Assembly (NCBI GenBank): GCA_037349105.1
Contig: JAYJMM010000004.1
Location: forward strand, 620,001-684,000
DNA length: 64,000 nt
Reading direction: 5' to 3'
DNA from: Limnomonas spitsbergensis
Taxonomy: Eukaryota; Chlorophyta; Chlorophyceae; Chlamydomonadales
Positions 1 to 12,404 of this stretch are shown in pieces. The translations under genes and the position numbers were made by a program. The notes below the pieces were generated by a model. That model was not told the origin of the DNA, searched no databases, and worked only from the letters and a program-made list of their open reading frames with translations. The first letter of the stretch is position 1. Every line of letters starts with the position of its first letter.

Positions 1-3000
1 TCGAGAGCGCCCCCGAGGCAGCTGTCGAGAAGCTGCAGCTGCTGGTTCCGCCCACGCGCAGCGACGTGCTGCACGCGTGTGACGTGATGGAGGATGTGGC
101 CATTGCGTACGGCTACAACAACATCCCCAACACGGTAGGACGAGGGAACGAGGCACAGGCGGACGATACGAGACTGGCAGGCGGTCATGTTTAAATATTT
201 GGGAGGAGGACTGGGAGTTGTGGCACAGGCGGGCTGACTGAGGCAGACGGGCATAACTGTTGGATAGTGGGCGAAGAGAAAGAGGCACAGACAGACTGAC
301 TGAGGCAGACATGTTTCAATGCTTGGTGGGAAGAGGAGAGGGCAAGGTGAGGACAGACAGAGTGAGGCAGGCAGGCTTATCTGAATGTTCGGTTTTAGAA
401 AGAAGCAGACAGTGTCAGAGACAAATTTGGCTTACAGACAGAAACACGCTGACAGGGGCTATGACATCGTCCGTTTGGCGACAGATTTGGCTTACAGACA
501 GAAACAGACTGATAGGGGCTATCACATATTTCATAAATGGCGACACATTTTTGTGTGTTTGTGGAAGCTGCCACGTGGGGTCTCTCTTCACTCTTGCGCG
601 GAGAGCTGTGGCTTTCGTTTTTCTGCGCTGGGTTGGGGGTCGAACGGTGTTTATCAATGCCCGGTAGATTGGATGTTACGCCAGCTGGCCGGCTGGGCTG
701 GCTGGACGCGCAGCGGCGCAAGAATCAAAATGGGGAGAAATCCTTAACCCTAAACCCTGCCTAAACTCTAAACCCTAAACCCTAAGCTAGGCAATGTGTC
801 AAGCGGCCATGCGTCGTATGTGTGAGTGCATTTTTGCCATCGGTCGTGCACCTCCCACCCCTTGAGCACACTTCCACCCCTGTAACTTAGCTGCAGTGGC
901 TGTGCATCTCCCATCCCCAGAAGATTTCCTCCACTCACTGTGACTGAAGGCAGGTGGCCATGCCCCCCTCCCTCCCTGCAGATTCCCGCCACTGTGACTC
1001 AGGGGAAGGAGCTGCCCATCAACCAGATGACGGAAATGCTGCGGACAGAGTGTGCCATGGCTGGATACACCGAGATCCTCACCTGGTGCGTGGAGGGAGT
1101 TAGGGTTGAGGGTTGAAGGTTGAGGATGCCATGGATCAACGGAGATACCATCACCTGGTGCGTGGAGGGAGTTAGGGTTGAGGATTGAGACCTTGTGCGT
1201 GAAGAGGTGTAGGTTTGAAAGCTGAGACCTGGTGCGTGGAGGGGGGGAGGTTTGAAACCTGGTTCAGTAGGTGAAGGTGGAGGATGCCATGGCGCAATAC
1301 ACGGAGATCCTCATCTAGTGCCTGGAGGTGGGCAGGATAACTAGGATTGGGACCTGGTTCAGTAGGTGAAGGTGGAGGGTGCCATGGCGCAATACACGGA
1401 GATCCTCACCTAGTGCCTGGAAGGGGGTAGGATTGGGACCTGTTTCAGGTACTGAGAGTTGAGGGTGCCATGGCAAGTACATGCAGATCCGCACCTGGTG
1501 CGTGGAGGGGGGTGGTTCCAAGAATGAGACTTGTTGTGTGGAGGGTTGAGGGTTTAGACCGGTGCATGGAGGGTTTCGGGCTGGCCCACCCCCCACTAGA
1601 AGCCAATCCCATTCCTTTCCGATTGCATCCTGCTCCCATTAGAAGCTGGCCCACCCTCCTCCCCACTCGTCTCTTCTACACGGCAGGCCGCTGTACTAAA
1701 TAAACAAGGATTTTGAGTCCATGCGCCCATGATAGCAGCTCTCGACCCTGAGCCCCAAACCTGTCACCCTGCTGAACCTTTTTAACCTTGAACCAGGGCG
1801 CTCTGTTCGAAGAATGAGAACTTTGAGTTCCTTCGCCGTGTGGACGATGGCAACACGGCCGTGGAGATTGGCAACCCGGCGACGTTTGAGTTTGAGGTGT
1901 GCCGCACCACGCTGCTGCCCAGCGCCCTCAAGACACTCGGCGCAAACAAGGACGCGCCGCTGCCAGTCAAACTGTTTGAGGTGTGTCAGGGTGAATGTGT
2001 GTGTGAGTGAGTGAGTGAGTGAGTGAGTGAGTGAGTGAGTGAGTGAGTGAGTGAGTGAGTGAGTGAGTGAGTGAGTGAGTGAGTGAGTGAGTGAGTGAGT
2101 GAGTGAGTGAGTGAGTGAGTGAGTGAGTGAGTGAGTGAGTGAGTGAGTGAGTGAGAGTGAGTGAGAGTGAGTGAGTGAGTGAGTGAGTGAGTGAGTGAGT
2201 GAGTGAGTGAGTGAGTGAGTGAGTGAGTGAGTGTGTGAGTGTGAGTGGGTGTGAGTGAGGGAGGGAGGGTGGGTGGGTGTGAGTGAGTGAGTGAGGGTGG
2301 GTGGGTGTGAGTGAGTGAGTGAGGGTGAGTGAGTGAGTGGGTAAGGGTGGGTGGGTGTGAGGGAGTGAGTGAGGGTGGGTGGGTGTGAGTGGGTGTGGGT
2401 GTGGAAGCCGGGTGTGTAGCTGGTCCCCTGCTGGTGTGTGACACCTAAGACTTGCTATGGTTAAATGGATTTAGGAATAGAGAACCGGTAGTTGACATCC
2501 AGAGTTGTAAGCTATAAGCTGGACCTGCGTCCGATGATGACATGAGGCGCAAAACACGGCATGTGGTGTCTCTGCCATGGTCATAAATCTGCTGCTCTGC
2601 AAAAGGGGGTGTCCTCTAAATCTCTAAACCCTCAATGGTATTAACTTTCAACCTACATTCTTAACGCACTCCGTCCCCCGCAGGTCTCCGACGTCGTGAT
2701 GCTGTCTTCAGAGCATGACGTTGGTGCACGCAACGAGCGGCGGCTGGTGGCCGTGTATTCCAACAAGGAGTCAGGCTTTGAGGTGGTGCATGGGATGCTC
2801 AACAGGGTCATGGAGGTGCTGGGTATCCCGTACAAAGGTGAGCTGTACTACAGTGCAGTTGTAATTGGTATATAATTGACACGACTTGTGGCTGGGCCAA
2901 CCCGCACCCTGATAATATTGTGTCAATATAGGCCCTGCGATGGCCACCCTCCAGCCCTCCACTGGGGTGTGGTGCACACGGGAAATACTACAGGTTGAGT

Positions 3001-4605
3001 GGTCCCCTGCCTTGCTGTTAATGGGGAGTGATGCTGCCCTAGAGGCCATCGTGCAGGCAGGTCCCTGTGGCTTGGGCCACCAGGTGCAAGCCGGTCGGAG
3101 AATATTGATGAACTTGGTTTTCCCCCCAAACTCGTATGCTGTCAACCAGTCGTTGAATGGTGTGGGCTTGTCCGCTGTCTGCAGGGACTGATGCTACCTT
3201 TAAGGCCAACGTGCAGCAGCCCCTGCTGTTGGGGCCACCCGCTGCAGGCCGGTCAAATGAGGGGGGGGGGAATATATATGAAGGACATACGACCTAAATC
3301 TTCTGGCAAATTGTTTGCTGGCAACCAGTTGTTAATTGGCATGGGTCTGTCCGCTGTCTGCAGGAGGTGATGCTGCCCTAGAGGCCAAAGTGCAGCAGCT
3401 CCTGTTGCTTGGGCCACCCCCTGCCGCAGGCTGCCCAAATAAAACAAGAATATTAACGACACAAATGACATGAATCTGCTGACAAAGTGTTTGCTGGCCT
3501 CAAGTTGTTTGATGGCATGGGCCTGTCCGCTGCCTGCAGGTAGTGATGCTGCCCTTGAGGCCAAGGTGGACGACAGGCCCTGCTGTTGGGGCCACCAGCC
3601 GCGCAGGCCGGTCAAAGAAAATGAATGAAAATATGAGAACGGGATGCCTCTGGCCAACAAATTGTACTCTGTCACCCAAATTTTAATAGCGTTGCCCTTT
3701 CCAATGTCCGCAGGGAGTGATGCGGCTCTAGAAGCCAAGGTGGGCGGCAGCTACCACTGGGAGCAGAGCGAGGACTGTGCCTTCTTCCCCGGGCGGCAGG
3801 CCAAGATTATTGCCTTTGGAAAGGAGGTTGGGCACTTTGGCGTGGTGCACCCTGAGGTGAGACTGTCACCTCTGCGCGCGGGAATAAGCACCCTGGCGCT
3901 CAGCTAATCGAGTATTTTTTATTCACTTTTACCGCGTAGGGAGTTTTATTTGCACAAGTTGGATTACTGGTAGATGTGTGAACGATGTATATGGGGTCCT
4001 GGCATTGTGCACTCGACTTCTGGGCGGAGTTGAGTCGTGCGATTGTTTTCTGGCTCATTTTGTGGATAGCTGATCGGCGTGCGCGCCGGTATCTGCAAAC
4101 ATGGCGGTGGCGGCGTGGGATCTGGGTCTCCTGAACTCCAGTGTTAATTTTCCTTTGCACCCGGTTATCTTTGGCGTGCCTCTGGGCCGCCACCACTGGA
4201 TCCTTAGGGGCCAAACCTTGGCAGACATACGGCCGGGTGCCCAAGCATCAGGGCTTACTACTTCAGGCCCCCACCGCTATCGGCCGTGATGTATCTGGCT
4301 TATTGCCGAAGCACACACACACGAATAGAGGCAGTGCCATGCACGCATAAGCTGCGAGTGCGTTGCATCTTGTTATTGCACCATGCCTGCAGCTTGGGCA
4401 CCTGATGATGTCTATGACGTTACACCACTTGGGCACCTGTAAATTTGAAGTGGCGTATACCATACACTAACAATTTGAATGCCCTCCTTTGCAGGTCCTG
4501 GAGAAGTTCGAGATCCTGTTCCCCGTGTCTGCTCTGGAGCTGAACATTGAGCCGTTTTGCTTTGACCAGAAGTACCGGTCGCTGCTGGTACCGGTAGCGC
4601 TGTGA
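1..4605 (+). CDS. FARSB: Phenylalanyl-tRNA synthetase beta subunit, 3' part (5' end outside window)
   Basis: Cytosolic PheRS is an alpha2beta2 enzyme that charges tRNA-Phe; the beta chain carries the B5/B3-B4 and catalytic-like core modules. Visible exons are <1-134, 982-1085, 1797-1980, 2684-2837, 3714-3856 and 4495-4605, all GT-AG with matching phases, ending in TGA. Exon 1 reads into [11 protein letters not shown], typical of the B5-to-core linker. Exon 2 gives the [14 protein letters not shown] block and exon 3 [20 protein letters not shown], both hallmark beta-subunit segments. Exons 5-6 supply [21 protein letters not shown] and the C-terminal LELNIEPF. The last about 10 residues, after FDQKYRSLL, look lineage-specific. 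Introns 2 and 4 contain tandem copies of the adjacent exon edges (listed separately), and intron 3 holds a tetranucleotide tract. No frameshift or stop is seen in the exons. Confidence 0.93.
1049..1511 (+). repeat. Splice-donor echo array of FARSB exon 2
   Basis: The true exon end and donor (gccatggctggatacaccg..cacctg then gtgcgtggaggg) at 1055-1098 are repeated with divergence at about 1125-1172, 1282-1328, 1377-1420 and 1459-1507. Shorter donor-only copies lie near 1190 and 1225. Units are joined by ttagggttgagggttg-like, telomere-related sequence. Several copies keep an intact donor; others have an in-frame TAG (cacctag or catctag) just before it. Confidence 0.85.
1997..2400 (+). repeat. 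GTGA/TGAG tetranucleotide microsatellite in FARSB intron 3
   Basis: An almost perfect (tgag)n run spans about 2003-2235. A degenerate GT/G-rich continuation (gtgggtgtgagtg) runs to about 2400. It starts 17-22 bp after the exon 3 donor at 1981. On the minus strand it gives a long Thr-His-Ser-Leu reading frame that is only translated repeat. Confidence 0.97.
3015..3740 (+). repeat. Splice-acceptor echo array of FARSB exon 5, fused to R1 sequence
   Basis: The start of exon 5 (gggagtgatgcggctctaga from 3713) is preceded by four diverged copies at about 3023, 3183, 3362 and 3539, giving a period of about 160-180 bp. Three of the four carry a proper cag acceptor immediately before the exon-like segment; the first has aatg there. 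Each copy runs directly into a piece of the dispersed R1 repeat (gtgcagcagcccctgctgttgg..gccggtcaaa), so the amplified unit is a chimera of exon start and R1 core. The fifth, rightmost copy is the real exon. Confidence 0.85.
4160..4312 (+). repeat. R1 dispersed repeat copy, orientation B
   Basis: Within FARSB intron 5. It shows the R1 landmarks: a ggcc..ccactggatccttaggggccaaacc block, a cccaagcatcagggcttact core, then caggcccccaccgctatcggccgtgatgtatctggc. It has no coding capacity. R1 is defined by comparison of more than 20 copies in this window. Confidence 0.75.
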
Positions 4606-5426
4606 GCGCAGGCAGTATGTCATGGAGTCACAAGGAGGAGGCAGGCCCAATTGCCCTGTGAAGCTGATGGACTGTGTGATCTGCCCTTTATCGAGGCCTA
4701 TCATTTGATCTGTCGCAAACAAGGGTCTTCGAAAACTGCGACAGTTTTTGTTGGTTCAACAATCTCAGTCCCTTCCCTCCTGGACGTAGGTTGATCATTT
4801 AGATTTGGTCAAACAGGATCTCCAGGCGAGGATACTGCTTAGTTTTTCAGGGTTTCCAGGGAAGCACTATTTTTCATGTTGAATGAGTTTGGGGATATTA
4901 CGCGTGATCATTGCACTGAACAGATCTCATATCGTGGGAGAGATGTCGCAAATACCTGACTGAACTTTGAGAGGGCACATAGCCAACTCTTACTACCACC
5001 TAAGATTGCGGGGTAATCTTAGTAGTTTCATCTCATTGTTATGTTGATCAGTTTAGAACAGTGCATACCCGCTGGGCCCTGCTGAGCGCTCGGCCACGTG
5101 GGGCTGGTCATGTTGATAAGTTGCTCCGTCAGAAGTTGTCCACTACGCTGCTCGGGCACCACCAACCTTCTTTGAACAACCATAACAAATGAAGCATTTT
5201 GTGCTCGCTCCCATATCGGGCCAACACAAGAGTGCAACCACATCGACAGGCAAAAAAAAAGAAACAGACACGTGTTTGACGACTGGAAAAAGAAAATCTG
5301 CCCTTCCCATGGACAATACTACAGTCATGCAGTTTCAGAACCCAATAGTTCGTACAGCGCCCACTTAATTAAAAAAATCGGCCTCGGCAGGTGTGCCCAG
5401 GCGTTCTACACTTTCGCGCCAGCCAC
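4606..5426. other. Intergenic spacer between convergent FARSB and prohibitin genes
   Basis: No ORF with family resemblance. It would hold both 3' UTRs and polyadenylation sites. An R2 repeat fragment lies at about 5048-5125 (agaacagtgcatacccgctg..ctgagcgctcggccacgtgg). The rest shows nothing recognisable. Confidence 0.7.
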
Positions 5427-8400
5427 CTATTGGTTAGGGTTCACACTGAGCAGCATGTTGCCGCCGCTGGGCAGGTACACCACATTCCTACTCTTGCCCA
5501 TGGTCTCGGCGATGTCCTTGGCAGCCTGCAATTTTTTAAGTTGGTGGGTATATTGATGCATGCTGAGAGGGGAGGGTAAGGCACAGTGAATCACAGTTCA
5601 TACTAGGGATCGGTCTCCATAAAACAGTTGTAGTGCTAGTACGGAAGCATAACAGGGCAGCCCTTTGCGTGTGATTCTGTCTCCACAAGATACTACCTCC
5701 CTGCCAGAAAAAAACATCACACATCAGACAGACATGGCAGCTGTGGTCTAACTCATAAATAATCTGCAATGAAAAACATTCAGATGGCTCATGATGCCAT
5801 TTCATAACAACGTTTTTTGAAAAGTTGCAGTGAAGTCTTATATATTTTTGCCATAAGATTGGCATGCCATGGCCCTGTTCCAGGCCGCCTCTGGGCACCC
5901 CAGGTCCAATGCTCAAAAAGAGCCCTGTGGAAAAGAACACATTCACGCATTCAGTATATGCAGTCCCCTGCCCCTCACTCAACCCTCCGGGGCGCACCTC
6001 AATCCTTCGCAGCTCAATCAAGCCACCGCCGTACTTGCGGGTGGCATCAGAAATCAAACGCGCAGCCTCGCTCTCACCCTCCGCGCGAATGACGGCGGCG
6101 TTACGCTCCTGCGGCAGGCGCGCATCACATCATCAGTACTTCATTCTCACGCACATCAACTACAACTACCACTTCAAAACAACACAACTTACGGCTTAAC
6201 CAGCAGCTAAGGATGTACCGATATGGACAAATCAGCTAACACTTCAAAACTTCAACAACATCAAAAGTTACAGCGTAACCATTTTACAGGTCAATGACGT
6301 AACAACTCTGGGCCCGCTCAAAGCTCGGCCGCGTGGGCGCCCAACTGTTCAGAAGGGACTAAGGGAGTTAAGGAGGGACTAAAATTTCACAGGTGAGTTG
6401 CGCCAAGTCATAAATATCTTTTCAGTACAATTATGGTACACCACAGCTAAAAACGTGACGTCCCATCACCCCGTGCTTATTTAAGTGCAATCCAGCAACA
6501 ATTCAGACAGCTAAACAACAAAACAGTCTCAAGCTCCTGGAGGTGCTGCGCCACACATTACCTGTGCCTCTGACAGTGCACTGAAGCAACAGGTCAGCCA
6601 GCACACTGCCAGCGGCTTTTAACTTCAGTGAGTGAAACGCGTCACTGCAGCCCTGGAGTCCAGCGTCAACAGTGACACGACCATGTCGTGGATCATCAGG
6701 GAACCCACAGCAACAAAAACAGCCGTAGGCCGTGATGAAATGGCTCAAGCATCCTGGAATAAGCACCATACCCAGACACCATCCACAACCAAAAAGAGGA
6801 AGACCAAAATAAACACATTCCACCCCCCGTTCCAACCTGTCTAACCACAAAGTTAACGCAGTTCAGATCCAGGGTGCATGCTACTTCATACAAGGCCTGG
6901 TTCAGCATACATCACAGGGGGTCGTTTTCATCCCCCAGGCTCCGGATTCAGCCTTCATACCCCTGGCCACGTGCTGCCCCTGACTCAGCCTACACAGTGC
7001 ACACCGAGCCACCAAGGCCTGTTTCAGAAGTCAGTGGCAACACCATGCTCCTGCTACACGAGCATTTGACAACAGGCTTACTGAGCCTGGCCCCCTCTAT
7101 CCCCCCACCCCCATCTTGAGCTGAATTCTAGCTGCATTAGGGTCAAAACACCGCGGCCATGAACAATGCTGCGCACCTGTTCTGCGAGCATGACCACGAA
7201 CTTGGCTCGCTCCGCATCTTGCTCAGCCACCTGCTTCTGCTCCACAGCCTTGGTGAACTGCATGGACAAGAATAAATATGTACAGTCAGCGAGGTGTGGA
7301 TAGATACAAACTGGAGGGCCATTCGCCATAATGGACACAGTCCATGCAAATTGGGGATCACTCGTAATCAGTGCATGAGCGAAAAAGGACAATCCTTGAC
7401 AAGCCATGCACCGTCTCAAAAATCGCAAAGGAACATGTTCAGCGCACAGAAACAGTAGATGAGCCATCAGCAACTCCAAACACACAAAAATGTCTTCATG
7501 GAGCTTCGAATCAAAAGAATCCAAGGAAGTTTTTGAACATTTGAGGTGCAGGGGCTAGGGACAGGCAACATAGCACCATCACACGCTCGAGGTAATTTCA
7601 GCAAATTTTGAGCCAGCAGAATTTCTGGAGCTGATGGGCAGCAAATTGGAACTGAATCTAGACCAGCCTTCAGGGGGGCCGGCGGTAGCCCAAGCAGCAT
7701 TGGGCTGGGTTTTGGCTAAAAACATCAAATAGACACAAAGTAGCAGGTCCCAGCCCCCGGTATCCGATCCATTACCTACTTCCGTTCCGAACGACAGATG
7801 CGTGATTGCAACGTCTTCTAGCGTGATGCCGAAATCAGCAGCCCTGGCCATCAAGCTTTCGCGGACCTAGACATGGGAACATGTCACATTATTCGTAATT
7901 AAGGGCTTCAGGTTACATGGCACTCCCTGAACTGGGGGTTTCGGAGAGCAGGGTGACAAAATGAAGGGCTTGAGGTAATATGCAGCTCTCTAACCTAAGC
8001 ATTTTCAGCGGCGGGTTTTGACATGAAGGGCTTCGGTGAAGCGCCCTGAACTAAGCATTTCAAAGAGCAAGGTTTTAGGGATCAGGGTGTACAGCTGCCA
8101 CCTTCAGCCATATCGGATAACAGGCTTCAGGCCACAGCCTACAGTGAGGGTCACACACCAGTTACTGCAAGGGCAATCTGCATGCCCATCAGGGCCAACA
8201 GGCTGGCACGCTTTGCTACGCTTAAAATTATCTTCCTTTTTCTCCTCCTCCCGTCCCCCCCCTCCCCCTCATCCGACTACCTCTCTCATGATTCCCAGAC
8301 ACACCCAGTGCATTGGCCATCCCCCTCTCCCCCCATCCCTCTCTACCCCACTCTGTTACTCACCGATCGGGAAACCTTCTCTCGCTGAGTCAGCAGCTGC

Positions 8401-9337
8401 TCTGCATTGTACTGCGCCACAACTGACTTAACAACCTCATTTCCGATGGAGGGGAGCACACGCTCGTCCCAGTCCAGACCCAAGCTCTGGAAAATGCTGG
8501 GGAGGCGAGCCTCGTTGGGCTTGGACAGGATGCGCAGGCTCATGTTCACCATCTGGAGATCCTTGGTTCCCGTGACCGAGTTGATGGTCCTGGGGCGTGT
8601 CCGCACCTCCATGATGTTGGGGGTTTGGACCCAGGGGATTCGAAAATGTGTACCTAAGGATGTACGGATTTGCATGGTTGCAGTACATGCTTCTTGGGGG
8701 TGGGTGGAGGGTTTGCATGTGTAGTTGATGCTCCTCCACCTGGCCCACGCTGTTTGAACTCGGGGGATCCGGAATGCGTGCCAAAGGTGGGGAAATGGGT
8801 TTGCATGAATGTCTTCGATGGTTTTTGTTAGGGATGGTGAAGAGAAAGTTTCATGTGGTCGCTGCTCGGCTGATGCTAGGGGGGCTCGAATAACCACGCA
8901 CCTTCGCCGACGGGCTCGGGAAGCACTCCACGGAACCTATCGAAGATGACAGCACGCTCTCCGCCATCGACTGCGTCAAGAAATCGGAGATGCAACGAGG
9001 AGCTTTTAGCCTCAGGGTGTTCTCCTTCTTATCAGAAGGTGGTATAGTTTTACCGGGCCCTCCCCAACCAGCTTCGTTCCAGGCAATTAGCATCATATGC
9101 AATTATGCATGCCATCCCATCCTCAACATCATGAAGAGCCCGCGTTCAGGAGCGCTTGGAACAACAAGATCTCCAGAGGCAACGGCGAGAACTCAGACGC
9201 TAGCACCGATGGAGCAATGTCTTGCCTGTGTATAGAGACGTCTGCAGGACACTCGCGGTGACGCCAAGTCCGACTGCATACTTCATCACTTTATTGAGAA
9301 TACCAATCACGGCCGAAGCTGCCTCGGGGTTTGCCAT
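5427..9337 (-). CDS. PHB2: Prohibitin (PHB2-like), mitochondrial inner-membrane scaffold
   Basis: Prohibitins form ring complexes in the mitochondrial inner membrane that stabilise respiratory proteins and control the m-AAA protease. Exons (minus strand) are 9337-9226, 8970-8902, 8653-8364, 7866-7780, 7257-7177, 6108-5998 and 5525-5427. Their sum is 849 nt, 282 aa plus TAG, close to the usual length. The start is the first ATG of an open exon ([10 protein letters not shown]). An N-terminal hydrophobic stretch ([12 protein letters not shown]) matches the single membrane anchor. The PHB domain follows with [60 protein letters not shown] and [12 protein letters not shown]. Then comes the C-terminal coiled coil ([29 protein letters not shown]). 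The [17 protein letters not shown] pattern favours PHB2, but PHB1 is not excluded. Intron 1 uses a GC donor (acag/gcaag). An echo of the exon 3 acceptor edge lies at about 8750-8790. Confidence 0.95.
6288..6385 (+). repeat. R2 dispersed repeat copy
   Basis: In prohibitin intron 5. It has the R2 signature caatgacgtaacaactctgg followed by gcccgctcaaagctcggccgcg and tgggcgcccaactgt, then an agggactaagggagttaagg tail. Near-identical cores occur at 22008-22095 and 36062-36150 and, reversed, near 51290-51355. Confidence 0.75.
8745..8790 (-). repeat. Echo of prohibitin exon 3 acceptor edge
   Basis: On the minus strand this segment would read [13 protein letters not shown], a diverged copy of the exon 3 start [12 protein letters not shown] about 130 bp downstream. 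It lies in intron 2 just before the true acceptor. Confidence 0.75.
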
Positions 9338-11205
9338 TGTGATGAAGGGCTGCAACTACAGATATGATAGAAGCAGGATTCTATGACGAGCAACTTCTCT
9401 CGGTGGCTGATTTGTTTGGCTCTCACATTTTGGGCCTGCCAAGTGTGGGTTAACGTGGCTCTACCCACACTGCCCTCAGCCCCCTCACTACATCTAGACA
9501 GTCAGTGAGGGTAGCTTGACAGCAAACATCTACATCACAGTAAAAATACCGACAAGCGCTTATAGATAAAACACTGAACCTGAGAGAGAGAGTGTTTGTG
9601 TTGCAAGTGCTCGCCTGGTAGCAAATATAGTAGCCCGCTGGAATCACTCACTGAGAACTGAAAACACTGGGTCCTCAAACGGCTGGCAGTGACTGCCACT
9701 AAGGCAACTACTGTAAAGAGCAGGTAGGGCATCTGATAGTGCCACGGCAGCCCCCATCAGCATTCAGCAGCATTTTCCGGCTGTTTCTGTGGTTTTAAGT
9801 GTCCTGTCTCCTTCCGCCTCCCAATTCAAGGGCTTGCTCTGTGCTTGATTGTCCTATACCATACCTAACCGTATGGTATTGCACAATGATACCGTTATGA
9901 GCTACGACAGAACCATTCGGTTCTGGAATGAAAGCTTAATCGATGGAGATGTACAGGTTTGTGTTAAGCTCGATGCATGGAGGGGGGGGTGAAGTTGAAG
10001 GCCATCAAAGGCCTGCAAGCCTGTCATGACCTTTTACTCAACTGTGGTAGCTCATTGTAGCATTATGTGGAGCCTGCTGTGCAAGCTCAGGGTGATTCAG
10101 CAGTTTTTTGACAGCATCAATCAAGCCGCCGTCATCTGTCTTACAATTAACAATGCCAGAAAATGCTCCGGCTAAAATAACCAAGGGAGGCTTTTGATCG
10201 AGTACAGATAGTTTTTTCGTTTACAATACACCATGCCGGTAAGTGGGACCCTGGTAACATAAGGGCTTCTTGGCAAACAAATGTCACGTTATGCTCAGCT
10301 TACATGAAGTCGTCCATGACCTTTATGCTGTAAGGGAATAACAAGGGGTACACAGCCCTGGGTGTCAAAACCGAAACTCATAAACCGAAAATGATAAACC
10401 CACACAACATAATATGTTAAGCTGATTGAAGCATGGTCAATTAGCCTACGGTATCAGCCTATATCTTCATAACGAAGCGAGCGGATAATGTTAAAATTTT
10501 TATGATTAACAAGCAAAATAACGCTAAAAAACGAAGCGCATTCCAAACCTGCATGTCGGAACCTTCTAATGAATGACATACACCGGCACAAAGTGACCTT
10601 CCTTCCAACACCAGATCACCCGACCGTGCTTTTCCGCCCCCCCACGGAAGCAAACCCCCAATCCTGCATGACTTGAACTGAACATGAATGAGTGAAGGAT
10701 GAGAGCCAGCACCTCAGTGCTAATCGTCATCTAGGTTGCGTCAGCCACGATTCAGCTACAATCGCGGCCCTCATCTGGGGGGATCCTAGTGCAGAAAGCC
10801 CAGCAGCTTGGGCCACCGGCCCGATCCCGGTCATGTAAGGCCCCAGGCGGCCCCTTGGTGGCTGCCCAGCAGCCTGATGAAGACGGCATGTTGTGCACAA
10901 AATAAACAGTTTTGCTGCACATAGTGGGCTTTTGCCAAACACCCACACACCTGACCTCAACCTCCATCCCGGCAACAAGCCCAATCCATAACACTCGAAA
11001 TATCCCCTTCTTATGCGGCCGTCGCTCTCAACCCAATAGAGCCCCCCCATCATCCATCAGTGATTATTTTCCATGACCCAGGAAAATCCAGCTACATTTC
11101 AGCCACCCAACAGCCTCCGGCCGGCTTTTTTGCGAGCCGGCCACCGACAGTAGGCCGTTCCAGGTTCAGTCCAGATCCTTATCAGTCAGTAGCAGCGGGC
11201 AGCGG
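9338..11205. other. Spacer upstream of prohibitin
   Basis: About 1.9 kb without a supportable gene. It should contain the prohibitin promoter at its left end and 3' flank of the next minus-strand gene at its right. A diverged R1 repeat in orientation A lies at about 10745-10885 (cagctacaatcgcggccctc, cagcagcttgggccaccggc). Nothing else is recognisable. Confidence 0.65.
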
Positions 11206-11543
11206 TCACAAATCTGCGGCAACGGTGGGCACCATCGTGGGCTTGACCTGCCCCTTTGGTGACAGGGGCTTGCCGGGCCTGCCACCCTCCGGCCTGCCTG
11301 TCATGTACGGCGACGCGGATGGCGTCATCGGCTTCGGGCTCCCGCTCCCGCTGCTGCCCAGCCTGGGTTGCAGTGCCCTTGGGAGCGCCCCCGCCCCCCC
11401 GCCCCCCGAGGGAGGCGAGGGTGCGCCTTGCTTGGGGCTTCGTGAGCTGGGAGAGGCGGCGCCGGGAGAAGGCAAGGCCTCTCCCCCGCGGCCAGGCTCA
11501 TCCTCCGCGTTGTTGTCGGCGCTCGCGGCCTCGCTGTCGAAGG
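11206..11543 (-). CDS. Candidate terminal exon, Ser/Pro-rich disordered tail
   Basis: An open minus-strand segment begins after a plausible acceptor (tctgaatcag) at 11543 and ends in TGA at 11206. It is rich in Ser, Pro and Gly (SPSSRSPKQGAPSP, GSGSPKPMTPSASP) and ends VPTVAADL. It may be the C-terminal exon of the coiled-coil gene to its right. Its phase does not directly match the last confident exon (14341-14463), so at least one exon between them would be needed. It could also be unrelated. Confidence 0.35.
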
Positions 11544-12404
11544 CTGATTCAGACCTATTATAATGGGTGCCGGAGCGAGTACAGGGGGTGTCAGACCTGA
11601 CGCCATGGGAGGCAGAGCGAGTTGGGGGGGGGTAGACCGGCTATTGACGGGGCGGGGCAAGTCTCCCTGTCCCCCATCAAAACAAAACGAATGCAGCCAC
11701 TCTCTGCACTCAAGAAGCTGCCCACCCTTCCTTTCAGCCCTGATTCCCCCATTCAACTACATTGCCAAACAATAATACTGAATGTAGACACTCCCTACCC
11801 ATGCAGCTGCTCAACCCTTCATTCGAGCCCTCCCGCAAATAAATTAAAATAATGCATCCACTTCATCTAAGCCCTCCCAAAATAGAAAAATTATTGCAGC
11901 TCATTCCAGCCCACCGCCAAAATACTAAATACGGTCACTTCCATAGAACCCTCCACCATAACACTAAGAGCTGTCACTTCCTTGACCACCTCATCCAATA
12001 TTTTTAGCCTCGCAGCCGCTCACCCTTCCTTTGGGGAGAAGACCTTAGAGGACCCCCTGCCTTGCGCCGCCTGGGGTGAGCTGAGCTCTGAGTAGTATGC
12101 CGTCCTGGCCATGGATAACTTGAGGGCGGGCGTCATGAGGCTCACGCTCAACGGGGAGGCTGGCACCAGTGGGCTGGGCCGAAGGCCAAACTGCACGCAC
12201 AGTCACACATTCCATTCAAAGTTTGATTTAGGGCTGGGCTGCAGGCCAATCTGCGCACACAGTCACAGTCACAGTTCCCATTCGAAGTTTGATTTTACGG
12301 GTCTGAAAGCAGACTGAAAAAGTCATTATTGAATCCCCTAGTTGACGCGGTGCGTTTGTGTGCAGGAGAGGCAGCCACAGGCAAACAGACTTGCGGCCAC
12401 AGCC

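Noticed and set aside
1986..2444. 152-codon minus-strand ORF rich in Thr-His-Ser-Leu
   Set aside because: Pure translation of the GTGA microsatellite; no start context, splice partner or composition of a real protein.
8036..8431. 131-codon plus-strand ORF
   Set aside because: Lies opposite prohibitin intron 3 and exon 3; no family resemblance.
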